64,000 bases of DNA from Amphiduros pacificus (GCA_949316495.1 OX439003.1:25312162-25376161), one strand, 5' to 3'. Shown: positions 1 to 16,976, numbered from the stretch's first letter. A program made the numbers and translations. Notes: generated by a model not told the origin, from the sequence alone.

Positions 1-360
1 TCACAAGGCATGACTCCAGGTTATCTTATTGTGTCACAAGGCATGACTCCAGGTTATCTTATTGTGTCACAAGGCATGACTCCAGGTTATCTTATTGTGT
101 CACAAGGCATGACTCCAGGTTACCTTATTGTGTCACAAGGTATGATTCAAGATTACCTTACTGTGTCACATGGCATGACTCCAGGTTACATTATTGTGTC
201 ATAATGTATGATTTAAGATTACCTTATTGCGTCATAAGGCATGATTCAAGGTTACCTTATTGTGTCAAAAGGAATGATTCAAGGTTACCTTATTGTGTCA
301 TAAGGAATGACTCAAGGTTACCATGTTGTATCACAATTCAGTACTCAAGGTTCCCATATA
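1..360. repeat. 33-bp minisatellite, cut by left window edge
   Basis: A 33-base unit containing ATGACTCCAGGTTATCTTAT repeats almost perfectly for the first 200 bases and then decays, with single-base changes and loss of register, until about 360. Because 33 is a multiple of three, the array reads as an 11-residue peptide repeat. That open frame has no other coding sign and is treated as a by-product. The array starts before the window, so its full size is unknown. Confidence 0.95.
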
Positions 361-1689
361 ATTTCAATAAATTCCAATCAATTATTTTATATATAGAAAT
401 GATCATATCTTGGTCAAGCTCATAATAAACCTCATAATTTGTATTATTGGTGAACTATATATTGAGCTGGATGTTTTAAATTCTCACTCGCCTAGCCTTG
501 CCAATGACAGGGGCATAACCCAGTGTATGACAGGTGCGCTTTGCCATACCCAGATACTCATTTTTCGTAATGATCTTAATATCAAATTGTTTTTCACTGA
601 AATAATTCCCATGTTCTTCATGTGACTAATTCAGGTCATATCATTTGCTTTGCGTACTCCACCAGTTAACCACGTCAAAACCACATTTGAAATTCACGTC
701 AAAACCGTGTCATTTTGACCAATTTTGTCCGCTGGGTATATGTGTTACATTGCTTTATTTATCATACCCAAAGTTGACTCAAGGCAATTTTTAATTGTGT
801 TTTAATATCACAAAAAAACAATTACGTTATATGACATGTGCACATCATTCGTCATAATTCAAGGGTAAGAAAACATTGTTTGGATCAATTAATTAGTTTT
901 ACAATTTTTCATCATTTAGAACATTGGCAAAAAGAGTATATATATACAGGAAATTAAAAGACATTAATTCACATATTTCTTGAGAAAAATGTAATGGTTT
1001 GAATAGTTAGTATATTGAAATAAGATATTCAGCATGACTCTAGGTAATCTTGGATTGAAATGTATTCCAACAGTACAAAAAAGAAAGAAAAGAAATCCCT
1101 AAAATATATTAGAAAGTAAGAGAGTTGGAATATCATGTAACCTAAACCTGTTTCTAAATAACAATACATATTTCTGAGATTTAAGATTGCAGTGTTGCAG
1201 CGGTTTGTTATCATGGTGTCATAACCCTCACCAATTGGACAGGAAAATAGTTCAATAATTTGTTCCCAAAGTCTACAATAATACAATATCATTTTGTGGC
1301 AAGTCATGATTCAAGGATGCTACCTGAGGTCATATAATAATAGAAATAGTGCTCATCAGAGGGGCTCAAACTGTAGACTGATATATTGATGTATGAGGTG
1401 GAATGTTGTGCATATCCCAACACAATCCACTGTTGATTTTCACATCTATCTTATCACTAAGCCTGCATAAATCACACTGAAAAATTGCTACTTGTCTCCA
1501 AGCCAATTTGTATTCAGTTAATCATGAACACAGTACATTACGCATGACAGAATGCATTTAATCTGTTTTCTCTTCGGCACTGTATTGCAGAACAGTGGTA
1601 GACGAATATGGTTAGGGAACCGATCATTTAAATAACATGTTTAACTATGACATGATGTATGTGTCAATCAAAGGATCTGGGAGTGGATT
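361..1689. other. Intergenic, nothing recognised
   Basis: AT-rich sequence with only short open frames of no recognisable family. No RNA gene, inverted-repeat pair or tandem array stands out. Confidence 0.6.
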
Positions 1690-2120
1690 TTCTATGCTGT
1701 GTATATAGCATGAAAGGGAATATACTATATTTCTGACATAGGTAGGTACATATCGTGTATGTAGGGTATATATCATGAATGCGATATAAAGGGCATATTT
1801 CATGAATGAGGCATGGAGGGTATATACCATGTATGTGGCATGGAGGGTATATACCATGAATGTGGCATGGAGGGTATATACCATGGAGGGTATATACCAT
1901 GATTGTGGCATGGAGGGTATATACCATGTATGTGGCATGGAGGGTATATACCATGTACATATATGTGACATAAGGGTATGTGCCATATATGTGGCATAAG
2001 GGTATGTACCATATATGTGGCATAAGGGTATGTACCATATATGTGGCATGGAGGGTATATACCATGAATGTGGCATGAGAAGGGTATGTACTGTACATAT
2101 GGCATTGGTTGGGCATATTC
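1690..2120. repeat. 27-bp minisatellite
   Basis: Units of about 27 bases built on GGCATGGAGGGTATATACC repeat from about 1800 to 2110, with degenerate copies back to about 1690. A second variant with a shorter GGCATAAGGGTATGT core is interleaved between 1965 and 2045. The minus strand is open in three overlapping frames across the array. This is expected for a repeat of this kind and is not evidence of a gene. Confidence 0.93.
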
Positions 2121-3084
2121 ACAGGGCTTGAAATAGCTAATCAGGAGAAAATGGAAATCTGTCTTGTCAATCCTGAACCATGTGTTGACAAGAGCAAGCA
2201 GGCCGAGAAACCGAGCTGCTTGACAATATTTCCTGCCTGTCCCAGGGCAAGATTCACTTTCCTGCCATTCCCATCCTTATTTTGCTAGCGATCATCATTA
2301 GTCTAATCTGGGCTTATGGGTGTCCCTTATTACCACTCAGTATTGACTGTTGCTTATCGCCTGTACCTTGTAATACCCTCAAGGCAATCACACTAGGCCT
2401 GCCTGCATCATCTGTCTCCACTCAGCTCATCATCTCAAATCTGCCCCATTCAACACAAGAACTACCATGCTACTTTATGTAATATCAATCTTTGTTATAA
2501 GTAGTCCTCAATAATTATCATTGCACATCATGCAGGTATTCCTTATTGCATAACATCTAAGTACTCCTTACTGCACATCATTAATGTGGCCCTTGTGCCG
2601 GTCCAAGTGGTGGGGCGATACAGGGGACTAAGATAGTCGCACTATTTCAGTAGACCATTTATTTATTAATGACAAGGTGTGATATACAGGACAAAATGGC
2701 CACATTAGAAGCGTATATCATGGCAGGCTGAGTTACATACACAAGATGGTTGCACTTGTTCCTGAATCAAGCCAGGGGCTTGTGGTTGGAGACTAAGACA
2801 CTGCACATCAAGCCATAGTGAGAATTAGGAGTGACGTGGCCCCAGCCTCTGTGTGTAATTAGCGGTGTGGGTGAGGATGACACTTGACTGTCAGTGTCTG
2901 CCATCAGCAGGTGTCATCCCTCCACTCCCTCGAGTATTCTTCTGCCCATATACCTCCCACTCTCACACCCATCTACAAACTCTCCCTCTACAAAAGTAAT
3001 TTACATTTAGAGACCAATCTTGATGCGTTTGTATTTTATGACTTTCATCTTGTATACATCTTTCTAAAACATCTGGGGTAAGCG
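2121..3084. other. Intergenic, nothing recognised
   Basis: Plain sequence with short unrelated open frames. I see no gene, RNA or repeat structure I can support. Confidence 0.55.
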
Positions 3085-3740
3085 GCTTAAAGCTTTTGTG
3101 AAATCACAGAGGTCACAGCCAATTTTACGGAGATTTGAGTATGTGGTTTGTGGCCATGGAACTGTGATATAAACAAACTATCTCATTGAAATCAACCAAA
3201 ATACACCTATCACGCTCATTGTATTTGCTGAAAATGCCAAGTACTTGGTGTACAAGCATGTGACCTCTATTGTGGTTTGTAAGGGTGTCATGCCTCTACC
3301 AATAGATAAACGTTAATGGACAAACAGGCCTCTCTGAGCCAAATCACACCAATGTCCCAAATTAAAGGGGCCCCATTGTTAGGGATACTTTACTTAGCAA
3401 GTATTTGCACAAGGTCACTGTTCACAACGTTTGTTGACAAAGTGTCCAAAGGACGATTTACTTGTTAGCAGAGGACTCATCTACTTTCAAATGGCACAGA
3501 TATTTAAGTAGGGGAAATATGATAGATAATAACATTTAATCGAAAGGTTTATGGTTTAAATATTTAGAGTATGCAAGGAAAAAATGCTTAAAAATATCAT
3601 TTCATGGATGCTTTAATGTAATTAAAAATGATTACACAATATTATTCTGAATGCAGGACAAACGTCATAGTTACTGTTGCCTATTTCCCATATTGTCTTT
3701 ACTGGGACAGCCATTAAAATGAAATCTCAATTTTACATTG
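3085..3740 (+). repeat. Diverged interspersed repeat, copy 1
   Basis: This stretch aligns with 26838-27480 in the same orientation, with many substitutions and small indels. The best shared block is 21 identical bases at 3188-3208 and 26950-26970. Another well-kept block has the core AAATGGCACAGA, near 3490 and 27243. No terminal inverted repeats, tRNA-like boxes or coding potential are visible, so the class is unknown. It could be an old non-autonomous element or the remains of a low-copy duplication. The ends are approximate. Confidence 0.75.
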
Positions 3741-3759
3741 ACCTTCTTAAGAATGTCTT

Positions 3760-4260
3760 ATAACATATTGCACTTATCCGACATCATTATTCTACATTGC
3801 CCTGATTGTTACATTCTCATTCTATATCACCCTTATTTTATATCCTAATAAAATATATTTCCCTTATTACTAGAGTCTCATTCTATCATGCCCTCATTAT
3901 GAGACCCTTATTCTATATTTCCCTTATTACTAGAGCCTCACTCTATGATGTCCTCATTATGAGACCCTTATTCTATATATCCCTTATTACTAGAGCCTCA
4001 CTCTATGATATCATCATTATGAGACCCTTATTCTATATATCCCTTATTACTAGAGCCTCACTCTATGATATCCTCATTATGAGACCCTTATTCTATATAT
4101 CCCTTATTACTAGAATCTCATTCTATCATGCCCTCATGAGATCCTTATTCTATATTCCCACGTAATATTACAGCTTCAATCTATATAGTCCTTGTAATAT
4201 TATTACTTGAGCCCTTTTCTGTAGTGTCCTTATTACGACAATCGCATTCTATATTTTAAA
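3760..4260. repeat. 60-bp minisatellite made of two 30-bp halves
   Basis: The core at about 3855-4140 has near-perfect 60-base units. Each consists of two related 30-base halves, one around TTATTACTAGAGCCTCACTC and one around TCATTATGAGACCCTTATTC. Degenerate copies flank the core on both sides. A 119-codon open frame across it follows from the 60-base period being divisible by three. Confidence 0.92.
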
Positions 4261-7318
<3,058 letters not shown>

Positions 7319-7868
7319 CTACAAATATAATTACTGTTCCAGACAGATAACAGAGGGATTGTTAATGTCTACATAAATATGTTGTTCTGTCGCCCAAAAG
7401 GTCACAGGAGGTAAATGGTGCTTTGACGACCAGACGACCAGAGGGAGACTGATGCCAATGATTTGTTTGAAGGCGACAGGGGATGGTCGTTCTGGGAGAC
7501 AACTCCTATAAAACAATCATCAAGATATGCCTGCTGCTTCAACACCCATGTCTCATATGATACATACATGTTTAATAAACGCTTCAAATCTATATAGATG
7601 TGGTTTGTAAATACTTGTTTATCCAACAGTCTTTCTTTTTGAGCCTTTTTTTGTCAGAAAACAACTGATATATTCAGTGGGCCGATTCATTTTTATCGCT
7701 CTATATTCAAATTAGTTTACTTCACTTCGACATATGTATTCACCTTTATCGATCTTTTATGGTTCACCTTCTCCAAAATGTGGCTCAGATTTATTTAGCA
7801 CTTGACGTGCAATATATACGGTCAAAATGCATAGTAAAGTGCCTTGACGTGTCCGATGATAACTAAAA

Positions 7869-7979
7869 TTGTTTTTATAAAATTGTTTTTATAAAATTGT
7901 TTTTATAAAATTGTTTTTATAAAATTGTTTTTATAAAATTGTTTTTATAAAATTGTTTTTATAAAATTGTTTTATAAAA
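7869..7979. repeat. 14-bp tandem array
   Basis: About eight copies of TTGTTTTTATAAAA. All are identical except the last, which lacks one T. The low divergence suggests recent slippage-type growth. Confidence 0.96.
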
Positions 7980-8254
7980 AGTAGTAGAATAATAAACTGG
8001 TTTTGAGCGATATTGGCAGTAATTATCAGTCTGGGGGTGTCAGATTGGTCTATCCCCTCTTTTCCCTGCTCAATGGTCTGAATCCATGCAATACTCCGCC
8101 TATTCTGGGATTAACAAGAACAATGAACAGGACAGGCCAACAGATAACCAATGGTGGCCGGGCTGAGGCATGCAAAACGCCGCTTATTCTGAATGCAGCC
8201 ACAGGACACTTAATGTGTAAAGCTTAGCAAGTCCCGCCTTTTTCCCGAAATAAG

Positions 8255-8560
8255 CAAGAACTGCTGTCTGAAAATTCTGCATAGTCCAGAATGATGGAAC
8301 ACATCTGCTGTCTGAAGCTGAGCAAACGTCTCTCTAGGCTAGAATAATCAAGAACTGTTTGCCTCGTTCAGAAAAAAACCCCAAGAACACCGCTGTCTGA
8401 AGCTGAGCAAACGTCTCTCCAGCCTAGAACAATCAAGAACTGATTGCCTCGTTCAGAAAAAACCCAAGAACCTCCGCTGTCTGAAGCTGAGCAAAACTCC
8501 GATGATTACAATATAAGCAAGAATTGCTGTCTGAGAATAAGCAGCAATCTACATGTTGTA
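8255..8560. repeat. Approximately 85-bp tandem duplication with short satellites
   Basis: The motif GCTGTCTGAAGCTGAGCAAA begins at 8307, 8392 and 8476 (last base differs in some copies). Two near-identical full units of about 85 bases lie between these points. Shorter versions starting GCTGTCTG occur at 8263 and 8526. Related motifs such as AAGCAAGAACTG spread out to about 8080, so this is probably an old, mostly decayed array. Confidence 0.88.
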
Positions 8561-10831
8561 GAATGAGCAAGGTTTCTGTCTCTCATTCCCGGCAAGGTCG
8601 AGGACTTAGACTAGGCTCGACTGAGAAAGGAGGGTATTTATTTAGGATATGTTACTAATTGCTCATTAGCATGCCATCAACAATCTATTTCTTGTGTTTC
8701 GTGTGCACCTAATAGGGGAGGAGTAATTTCAATTGGACGTATTTTGACCTAAATGCTAGAAAGGTCATTAGTATATAATTACAAAGTCACTTATCTCTCA
8801 TTTAAATCTTTCTGGTTTCTCATTGTGATTTTTTTAGCATTATCATTTTCGTTATCTGGCAACATAGAGACTTGACCTTATTCCGTGATAACTAGCTCGT
8901 ACCTTTTGGGGCGGCACATTCTCCACGTTATCAATATTAGCCTGAGAAGTAGTTAATACCGGTATAAGAGGAGGCTTTCTACCATAGATTAGGAATTACA
9001 GGAATCAAATTCATATAACCATATTTATACTCCACACTAATGCCAATTTGTGTGAAAAATTCTAAATATTCTAAATCATTACACATATTCATTAAAAATA
9101 TTTATGATTAATATATTTTATGCCCATCAATCAAATCAAGTCCAATTCACAGAGCAAAATGCCATTATGATTCTTACCCACCATACCTGTCTTTTCCCAT
9201 AATGTACTCCTTGTTATATTGTGAAGCAGATGCATGGTGTAGGAGTATATAAACCCCTTAATGTGCCACTTACACATACCATCAACGACAATGAATACAA
9301 CAACCATCAAGAATTATCCAACAGATTAAATCAGCCATAGCGTTTATTCCAAGATATATTGCACCACCAATTTGCTCAAATTTAGATTACAAGCTCTGGA
9401 CGCTCTGACATCACAGCATGTTGGTCCATTCGGGCCGCATAATGTGCCCAGTTTGAGCATTCCTCAAACTGTTACCACCCAACCATAATGGAGGACATAA
9501 AATCTGCCTTTGTTCGACCACACGCTTTGGTCATATTAGTAACACGTTCTTAAATAGCGGATTATTGCCGAGCAAGCACTTGGTTTCCCAAATGTTGAAC
9601 TATCAGCTTAACCATGTCTTAACTCTCCGTCTCCCTTGATAATTAAAATGAATAGCAATGTTGAATGATTATTGAGTGCCTATGAGGCCCTTTGACCCGT
9701 GAACATGAGCTACTTTGACCCCCGGTCAGCAAGATGCCGCCATCTTGCTTGCCCCCATGCTTGTCTCAACCTACCAGAGGGATCATCTACTCAGGAATCT
9801 GTCTTCATTATGATCCACCCATAGCGGTTTGAAACCTACAGTAATGAGATTAGACATTCAGATTAACTGATTAACCATTGTATGTGGCACCATTCCGAGC
9901 GAATGGATAGGCACAGTATAAAACGCAACTCCCTGGGCTAGGCAAGTTTTATCTCTGTAAATGATATGAGGTTGGTCTTGGGTGAGGTCAGGGGTGGGGT
10001 TGAAGGTGAAGTAGGCCGATGAGTGAGGATCCTACCTGTCTAATATATTAGAGGTAAGGAAGGGAAAGGCTCGTCCCATAGACTCAGCCAAGCCGTATCC
10101 ATGACCAATGCTATATGCTATACAGAAGTACATATGTCTGGCCTGGTATTGTTAAGTGTAAAATATATCAATGCAGGTGTCTCTCATTCTTGAAGTCAGC
10201 AATCTATGACACATGGGGTGATTGATGAGGTACTAAACTCCTCCACTGATAGAGACATCTAAATATAAGTCTGAGTACTTCCATTTACTGCACGCCTGTG
10301 ACGTTACCACATTTTTGCTTGAGCATTTGAGTAGTTAATTTGTCACTTTCCGATAGTTTGCTGGAGGGTATTTTTCATCCAGATATGCCAAAAAACAGCC
10401 TTGTTTTCAAAGATATATTGTCTGTATATAACTGTTTTTTTTCTGGTTTCTGCTTCAATAAATCACCTAAACGTTCAAACTGTAATTGTGGGTATTTGTA
10501 GTAGGAACATAGACATTCTCATGTGACATCTATGTTTTGTACTGGGTAGACCACCATGTTGAGTCTGGCATTCTTGAAGCTTATCTCTAAGATACGTCTT
10601 ATATATGACAGACCACAAAGTTAAACCTCGCATAGCTGCCGGATTCCCCACACCTCCCAGGTCAAACCATCCCCAGTTTTCACTCCGAATTGCACGTCTA
10701 ATGAGCATCAAGTCTCGCGATAAGCTCACACCTTTGGTGAGCATCTACGAGAATTTCACCCCGACCCAGCAGGGGAATTTGATGAGGTGGAACACACAGT
10801 AATCAGTCGATTTAGCGTGCTGCAGCTCTGA
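8561..10831. other. Intergenic, nothing recognised
   Basis: More than 2 kb with no gene, RNA, array or element that I can support. Open frames on both strands near 10.5-10.8 kb overlap each other and look like chance. Confidence 0.55.
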
Positions 10832-12411
10832 CACAGCCAATGAATGACAGGTCTCATTTCAAAATGGCCCAAAATAGCTCTCAGATCCAATGTCATAAAT
10901 AACCGACATTAGTTATCGCTAAGCTTTCTTTTTTGACAAACATGACCAGGAATTGTTTAATTTCCACAAAACTATAACCTTCCACATTGCTCTTATGATA
11001 AGATATCTGTGACGGACTCGTAACTTAAGCGAGCTCTTGTGAACAAAAATTATGTTCATTCAATTGTCTACACTTTGAATTGCTTTGATTTGTCCCTTAC
11101 TTATATCTTCATATCTATGGCAATAGTGTCATACATCATGTAATATCCTCAGAGATATTTATATATATATATGGCAATAGTATCATACATCTTGTTATAT
11201 CCTCAGATATATTTATATATATGACAATAGTGTCATACATCTTGTTATATTCTCAGATATATTTATATATATGGCAATAGTATCATACATCTTGTTATAT
11301 CCTCAGATATATTTATATATATGACAATAGTATCATACATCTTGTTATATTCTCAGATATATTTATATATATGACAATAGTATCATACATCTTGTTATAT
11401 CCTCAGATATATTTATATATATGACAATAGTATCATACATCTTGTTATATCCTCAGAGATATTTATATATATGGCAATAGTGTCATACATCGTGTTATAT
11501 CCTCAGATATATTTATATATATGGCAATAGTGTCATACATCTTGTTATATCCTCAGAGATATTTATATATATGGCAATAGTATCGTACATCTTGTTATAT
11601 CCTCAGATATATTTATATATATGACAATAGTATCATACATCTTGTTATATCCTCAGAAATATTTATATATATGGCAATAGTGTCATACATCGTGTTATAT
11701 CCTCAGATATATTTATATATATGGCAATAGTGTCATACATCTTGTTATATCCTCAGAGATATTTATATATATGGCAATAGTATCGTACATCTTGTTATAT
11801 CCTCAGATATATTTATATATATGACAATAGTATCATACATCTTGTTATATCCTCAGAAATATTTATATATATGGCAATAGTGTCATACATCGTGTTATAT
11901 CCTCAGATATATTTATATATATGGCAATAGTGTCATACATATTGCTATATCCTCAGAGATATTTATATATATGGCAATAGTGTCATAAATCTTGTTATAT
12001 CCTCAGAGATATTTATATATATGGCAATAGTATCATACATCTTGTTATATCCTCAGAGATATCTGAGTCATACGATGGATTAGCTTTCATTGCATACTAC
12101 CAATCACATTTATCCTGTGAAAGCTGATGATTTATTTGCACATATATGCACACTATAATGCAAGATGCTTACATCAAGCACAAATAAAAATCAAACCCCA
12201 TCAAACACACTGCTGTATTGGCAACATTCTGTGAAATACAAAATGCAATTTACGACATTACTGTGGTGGACGTATGAATCTTCCTATGGTAATAATGCAC
12301 TGTTCATATGAATGAACAAAACAATTTGTACGTCAAATTTGTTCTGAAATGAAAATGTGTTTTCTGCCATTTTTAATACTTATTTTGATTACAAATCGCC
12401 TGCAAAATAAT
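10832..12411. repeat. Segmental tandem duplication, copy A (1580 bp)
   Basis: Copy A begins at CACAGCCAATGAATGACAGG, and the same start recurs at 12412. Left flank, internal 50-bp minisatellite and right flank all recur in the same order in copy B. Copy A keeps about 19 minisatellite units and copy B only three, which accounts for almost all of the length difference. The flanks differ by scattered substitutions and small indels, so the duplication is not recent. Confidence 0.92.
11111..12065. repeat. 50-bp minisatellite with 200-bp higher-order units
   Basis: About 19 units of 50 bases, each with the cores TATATATGGCAATAG and CATACATCTTGTTATAT. Variant monomers recur in a fixed order. CGTGTTAT occurs at 11491, 11691 and 11891. 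TATCGTACAT occurs at 11581 and 11781. CAGAAAT recurs 200 bases apart. By my reading the blocks 11491-11690 and 11691-11890 are identical, so blocks of four monomers have been duplicated as a unit. Confidence 0.95.
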
Positions 12412-13209
12412 CACAGCCAATGAATGACAGGTCTCATTTCAAAATGGCCCAAAATAAATCTCAGATACATTGTCATAAATAACCAACATTAGTTATGCTA
12501 AGCTTTCTTTTATGACAAACATGACCAGGAATTGTTTGATTTCCACAAAAACTATAACCTTCCACATTGCTCTTATGATAATATATCTGTGACGGACTTG
12601 TAACTTAAGCGAGCTTTTATGAACAAAACTATGTTCATTCAATTGTCTATACTTTGAATTGCTTTTATTTGTCCCTTACTTATATCTTCATAAATATGGC
12701 AATAGTGTCATACATCTAGTTATATCCTCAGAGATATTTATATATATGGCAATAGTGTCATACATCTTGTTATATCCTCAGAGATATTTATATATATGAC
12801 AATAGTGTCATACATCTTGTTATATCCTCAGAGATATCTGAGTCATACGATGGATTAGCTTTCATTGCTTATTATCAGTCACATTTATCCTGTGAAAGCT
12901 GGAGATTTATTTGCACATATATGCACACTATAATGCAAGATGCTCACATCAAGCATAAATAAAAATCAAACCCCATCAAAAACACTGCTGTATTGGCACC
13001 ATTCTGTGAAATACAAAATGCAATAAAACGAAAACACTGATATCTATTTACGACATAGCTGTGGTGAACGTATGAATCTTCCTATGGTAATAATGCACTG
13101 TTCATATGGATGAACAAAACAATTTGTACGTCAAATTTGTCCTGAAATGAAAATGTGTTTTCTGCCATCTTTCATACTTATTTTGATTACAAATCGGCTG
13201 TAAAATAAT
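12412..13209. repeat. Segmental tandem duplication, copy B (798 bp)
   Basis: This is the downstream partner of 10832-12411. It has the same left flank, only three 50-bp minisatellite units (about 12691-12839), and the same right flank ending near AAAATAAT at 13209. It carries a roughly 40-base insertion near 13024 that copy A lacks, or copy A has lost it. Confidence 0.92.
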
Positions 13210-15207
13210 CTATCTTTTGGATTCCCCAGTCTGGGTGTCCTGTATGTTATTCTTATTTGCACATACATGTACACTTGAGGTGTCCTGTATGTTATTCCTA
13301 TAACATATGCTGTGACATTAAATTCAACCGATTGGTAAGTGCACAAAATATTCATTCAAAATGTGATATTTTTATGGTCTTTGATAACTAATAACATGAT
13401 GGTAACATTTGACCTGTTTCTTGAATGACAACATAACACTTGATATCAGGGTTAGGTTTATTTGTTGTTCCGATCTTGCTCTTTCCAGCACTTTCAGTGT
13501 GGGAGTCACGGGGTTAGAACTCGCTTTTGTATGGTATCTGAGTACCATCAGGAGACATGTCGAGGTCATGCCGGCTTCTCTAGTGATGTCATGCTTTCCC
13601 ATAGACCTTGCCCAACCTCACACCGCCGGTTACATTGACTTTTACTTTATGAGACTTAAATTTAACAATGATATATAAATATATACAATCTCATTAATCA
13701 TTAATCATTCTATTTTGCACATGAGCAGATTTCTCTGCTTGAGTAATGACGGGCATGATTATAGCCGCCCGGCTCTCAATCATATAATTTGTCAACATGG
13801 CAGCAAATGGTGGCCATATCTTCTGGGCTATTTGTCGCATTTCTTACTTCATTTGCCCCGCGTATGGCGATGTCGGGGAGAAAGCTCTAAGTGCGGGGTG
13901 TGTCCAAGGACATTGTGAAACCACCGTCTTCCACGTTCCATAACGAGGCTTCCAATATGGCGATCTAAATCCCGCTGGAATTCTCGCATGCTTGGGATTT
14001 TGTGAGATTTGTAGTTTGGGATCAACAGATTGACTGCTGCCAGCACATACTGCATTAAATATATTTTATGGCTTCTGCGAAATGGAAGAGCACATAACGC
14101 AAGCCATGAACGAAAACTTTGTTCATTGAGGAATCTTGGCAAAACAAATGACTTGGGGGCGATTGCAAATTACGACAGGCAAGTTGCACAAAGTTGGCAA
14201 TAACGTACCAAAATATCCGTGAACTGAATGCGATTTATCTGCTAAGGAAATTGTTGTAGACAACAGGCTCTGGGAGAAAGACAATGCTCAATTAGGGAAA
14301 GATAATCCAAAAGGGATATGTACTTGACCAATGGGCCTATGCAAGATTTGTTACAAAACGTTTAAGACCTACCACTGCCAATAAAATAACAGTTCACTTG
14401 TTTGTAAAGGTATAACACATTTATTTATCATCCCAGTAGGGTAATTAGGGCCAAATATCCTTCTTATTGTGCGGAGGATATGGCCATAATATATTTTATT
14501 TCGACAGCCAATTTGTTTGGCATCACATGATGCAGATGGTGGAGTAGATGCAGTATTCCATTTCCGATAAACATTTTGAAGAAAATGCTTAAATATATAA
14601 AAAAAAAATTCAAAATAAAGTTACTAAACTTACTGACAAGATATGAAGTTTTAAAGTTGCCTATGATCACTTAAATCTAAAGCCAAAGATCATAAAAAAT
14701 ATATCATCAATTTTTTTTACAACATCCCACTATTTACAGCATGTAACAACTAACCTGAAACCAGCCAAGTTGTAGGTCAACATCTTATGTTCTATGAACG
14801 AGTAAAAAAATCCTACCTTTTTTTGCTCACTACGTTTCTTAGGGCATGATGTCAGAATTCTTGGAGTGGATAACATATCATCAAAACGCAAGCGACGTAT
14901 GAGGGTTGCGAGTTGTATAGGTTCAGCGAGTGGGCAGGTGGCTGGATCGTTCACCTGTCTCACAGACCGCTTCCCCCGGCGGGAATCCCTCAGATTGTTT
15001 ATCAACAGCTTGTGATTGTTATCAAAATACCATAGAGCAGTTTTGCAAAATTGGTATCAAATTAAGGAGTGAGTGTAGACCACCATGTGTTGCATTATTT
15101 TCCGCATGTTTTCAGTTGTTTCACAACAGTTTATTGTGAAGAAGATTAAGTCCATTCTGTAAAGAATAGGATGTGGGAACATGCCACCTGCGTAGATGAC
15201 AACACGC

Positions 15208-15219
15208 ACCAGGTGGCGC
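15208..15219 (+). promoter_or_regulatory. CTCF-core-like site
   Basis: ACCAGGTGGCGC fits all 12 positions of the CTCF core consensus ASYAGRKGGCRS. Binding is inferred from the motif only. Confidence 0.3.
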
Positions 15220-16976
15220 AAAACTCACAGACAAAACTTGTCATCGGACGTCTGTTTATGACACACAGCAAGCTCCGCATGACGTCACACATTGCCCATT
15301 ACGTAGATCAACATTAAATGTTAAGGAAATAAATAAAACTAAATAATGCTGTGTGTACGTTGTAGTCTGACGTTCAAAGAGTGGTAAAATGGTACCAGAC
15401 CTCAAACGTATACGTCATGACTGCAGAATAGATCACGTCCAAACGTAACGTACATATGTAAACGTGGGGTTAGAAAGGCTAACGTGTTGAGAGGGCAGAA
15501 TGTAGGCGCCCTATTTTCCCAGGGCTCGTCTGCACTGTGTGCGTCAGGCGTTTCCCAAACTAGCATCACTACTCTAAATATACCCCTCCCGTGCTTAATA
15601 TAGCCACCTCACTCAGCAGGGTGATGCCCTAGACTATATTATGTATACATGCTACATTTTGTATGATTTACACGCGGCCACGTCATGCTCAAACACACTG
15701 TCTTACGTAAAATGCACACATCTATATGGACGCCATGTCTTGCGTCTGTAGTGGCGCCCCCTGGAAATCGTGGTAAATGGGGCAAAAGACATGGATGACT
15801 TTGCAAATTCTGCCTGGCTTTGTCAGAAAATGAACCTTGCGTTGCTTTACCACTTAGGTTAGGCAGAGGTCTTTCAGCTCAAGGTTACGTAAGAGATTTA
15901 TTAACTTCAACCTGCACACTCAAACAACCTTTATGTGTACTTACACTATAATCCTGAAATTATGCAAATATCATAGCATCATAACTATTGATATGTAATG
16001 CAACCGCAGTCCCATGAAAGTATGTCGAGTTTTTTCCCCCATAAATACAACAATTACACGATAAAAACACTACTTCTTTTTCCATATTAAAAGTTTATTA
16101 ATTTTTAAGTACATGATTGAAATATAATAGGCCGCTATTTTCATTATATTTAGACACTCTCTGAGGTTGCAATGATGGCAATTCGATTAAATTTATTTCT
16201 GTCAATATTTCAATAACTAGCGTAACATATTTTTGTTCAAGATATAAAACAAATGATGGCACAACTCGCTTTTTTAATTTCAAAAATATCATTTTCCTGT
16301 GATACATTTTCTTCGGAAAAAGTATTAATCCAGTTTATTACCTATACTTAAGAATGATCACTACATCATTTATAACCCAAAAATACAAATATCTAATACC
16401 TGAACTATATCTATGTATATATATATATATATAAATATGCATCGCATCATTGGTAGAAATTGCCGCGCCGCTATCTTACACGTCATGTGATTAAGAATGA
16501 AAAAATCATCTACAAGTAAATCCATTTACATAATTCATCATATGTACTCCTCATTGACGCATACATATCTTATATACAACTAATAATTTTATAATCATAA
16601 CTTTGCTGTGTTAACATTCAACATTCATTTTGGGATATATACAGATCATAACAATTAAACAAGGTCGTTTAAACAATAAATATAATATAACACTGTGCAC
16701 ATTATTCTCAATATTACTATCAGTACCTGAAATAACTATCATCATACCCAATTAAACTGTTTCTTTATATAACAGTCTTTGTCAAATGTGTAATTGTTTT
16801 TGTTTTCTCAATGTAGTAAAAAAAACATCCAAAAGATTAAATAAAGTGAAAAGAATGTCGATTATTCTAAAACAAGGTATGTTTTGGCCTATTTAAATTA
16901 AAAGACATATGTTCTTCATTGATGTGTTTTACGGCTGGTCACACGGCGCGTGGTACCTTCGCGTGGTCAGGGGTAC

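Noticed and set aside
1-360. CRISPR-like array
   Set aside because: Units are head-to-tail with no unique spacers, in an animal-type sequence. The same applies to the other arrays.
1645-2122. Three overlapping minus-strand frames of about 100 to 150 codons
   Set aside because: They arise from the 27-bp minisatellite. Three frames open at once shows repeat bias, not coding.
3806-4165. 119-codon repetitive open frame
   Set aside because: The 60-base repeat period keeps one frame open. There is no domain or other coding sign.
14730-15055. Minus-strand frame with RRGKR and KKR sites and a possible GTAGGA donor, considered as a neuropeptide-type exon
   Set aside because: There is no ATG, no convincing splice acceptor, no signal peptide and no recognisable peptide family.
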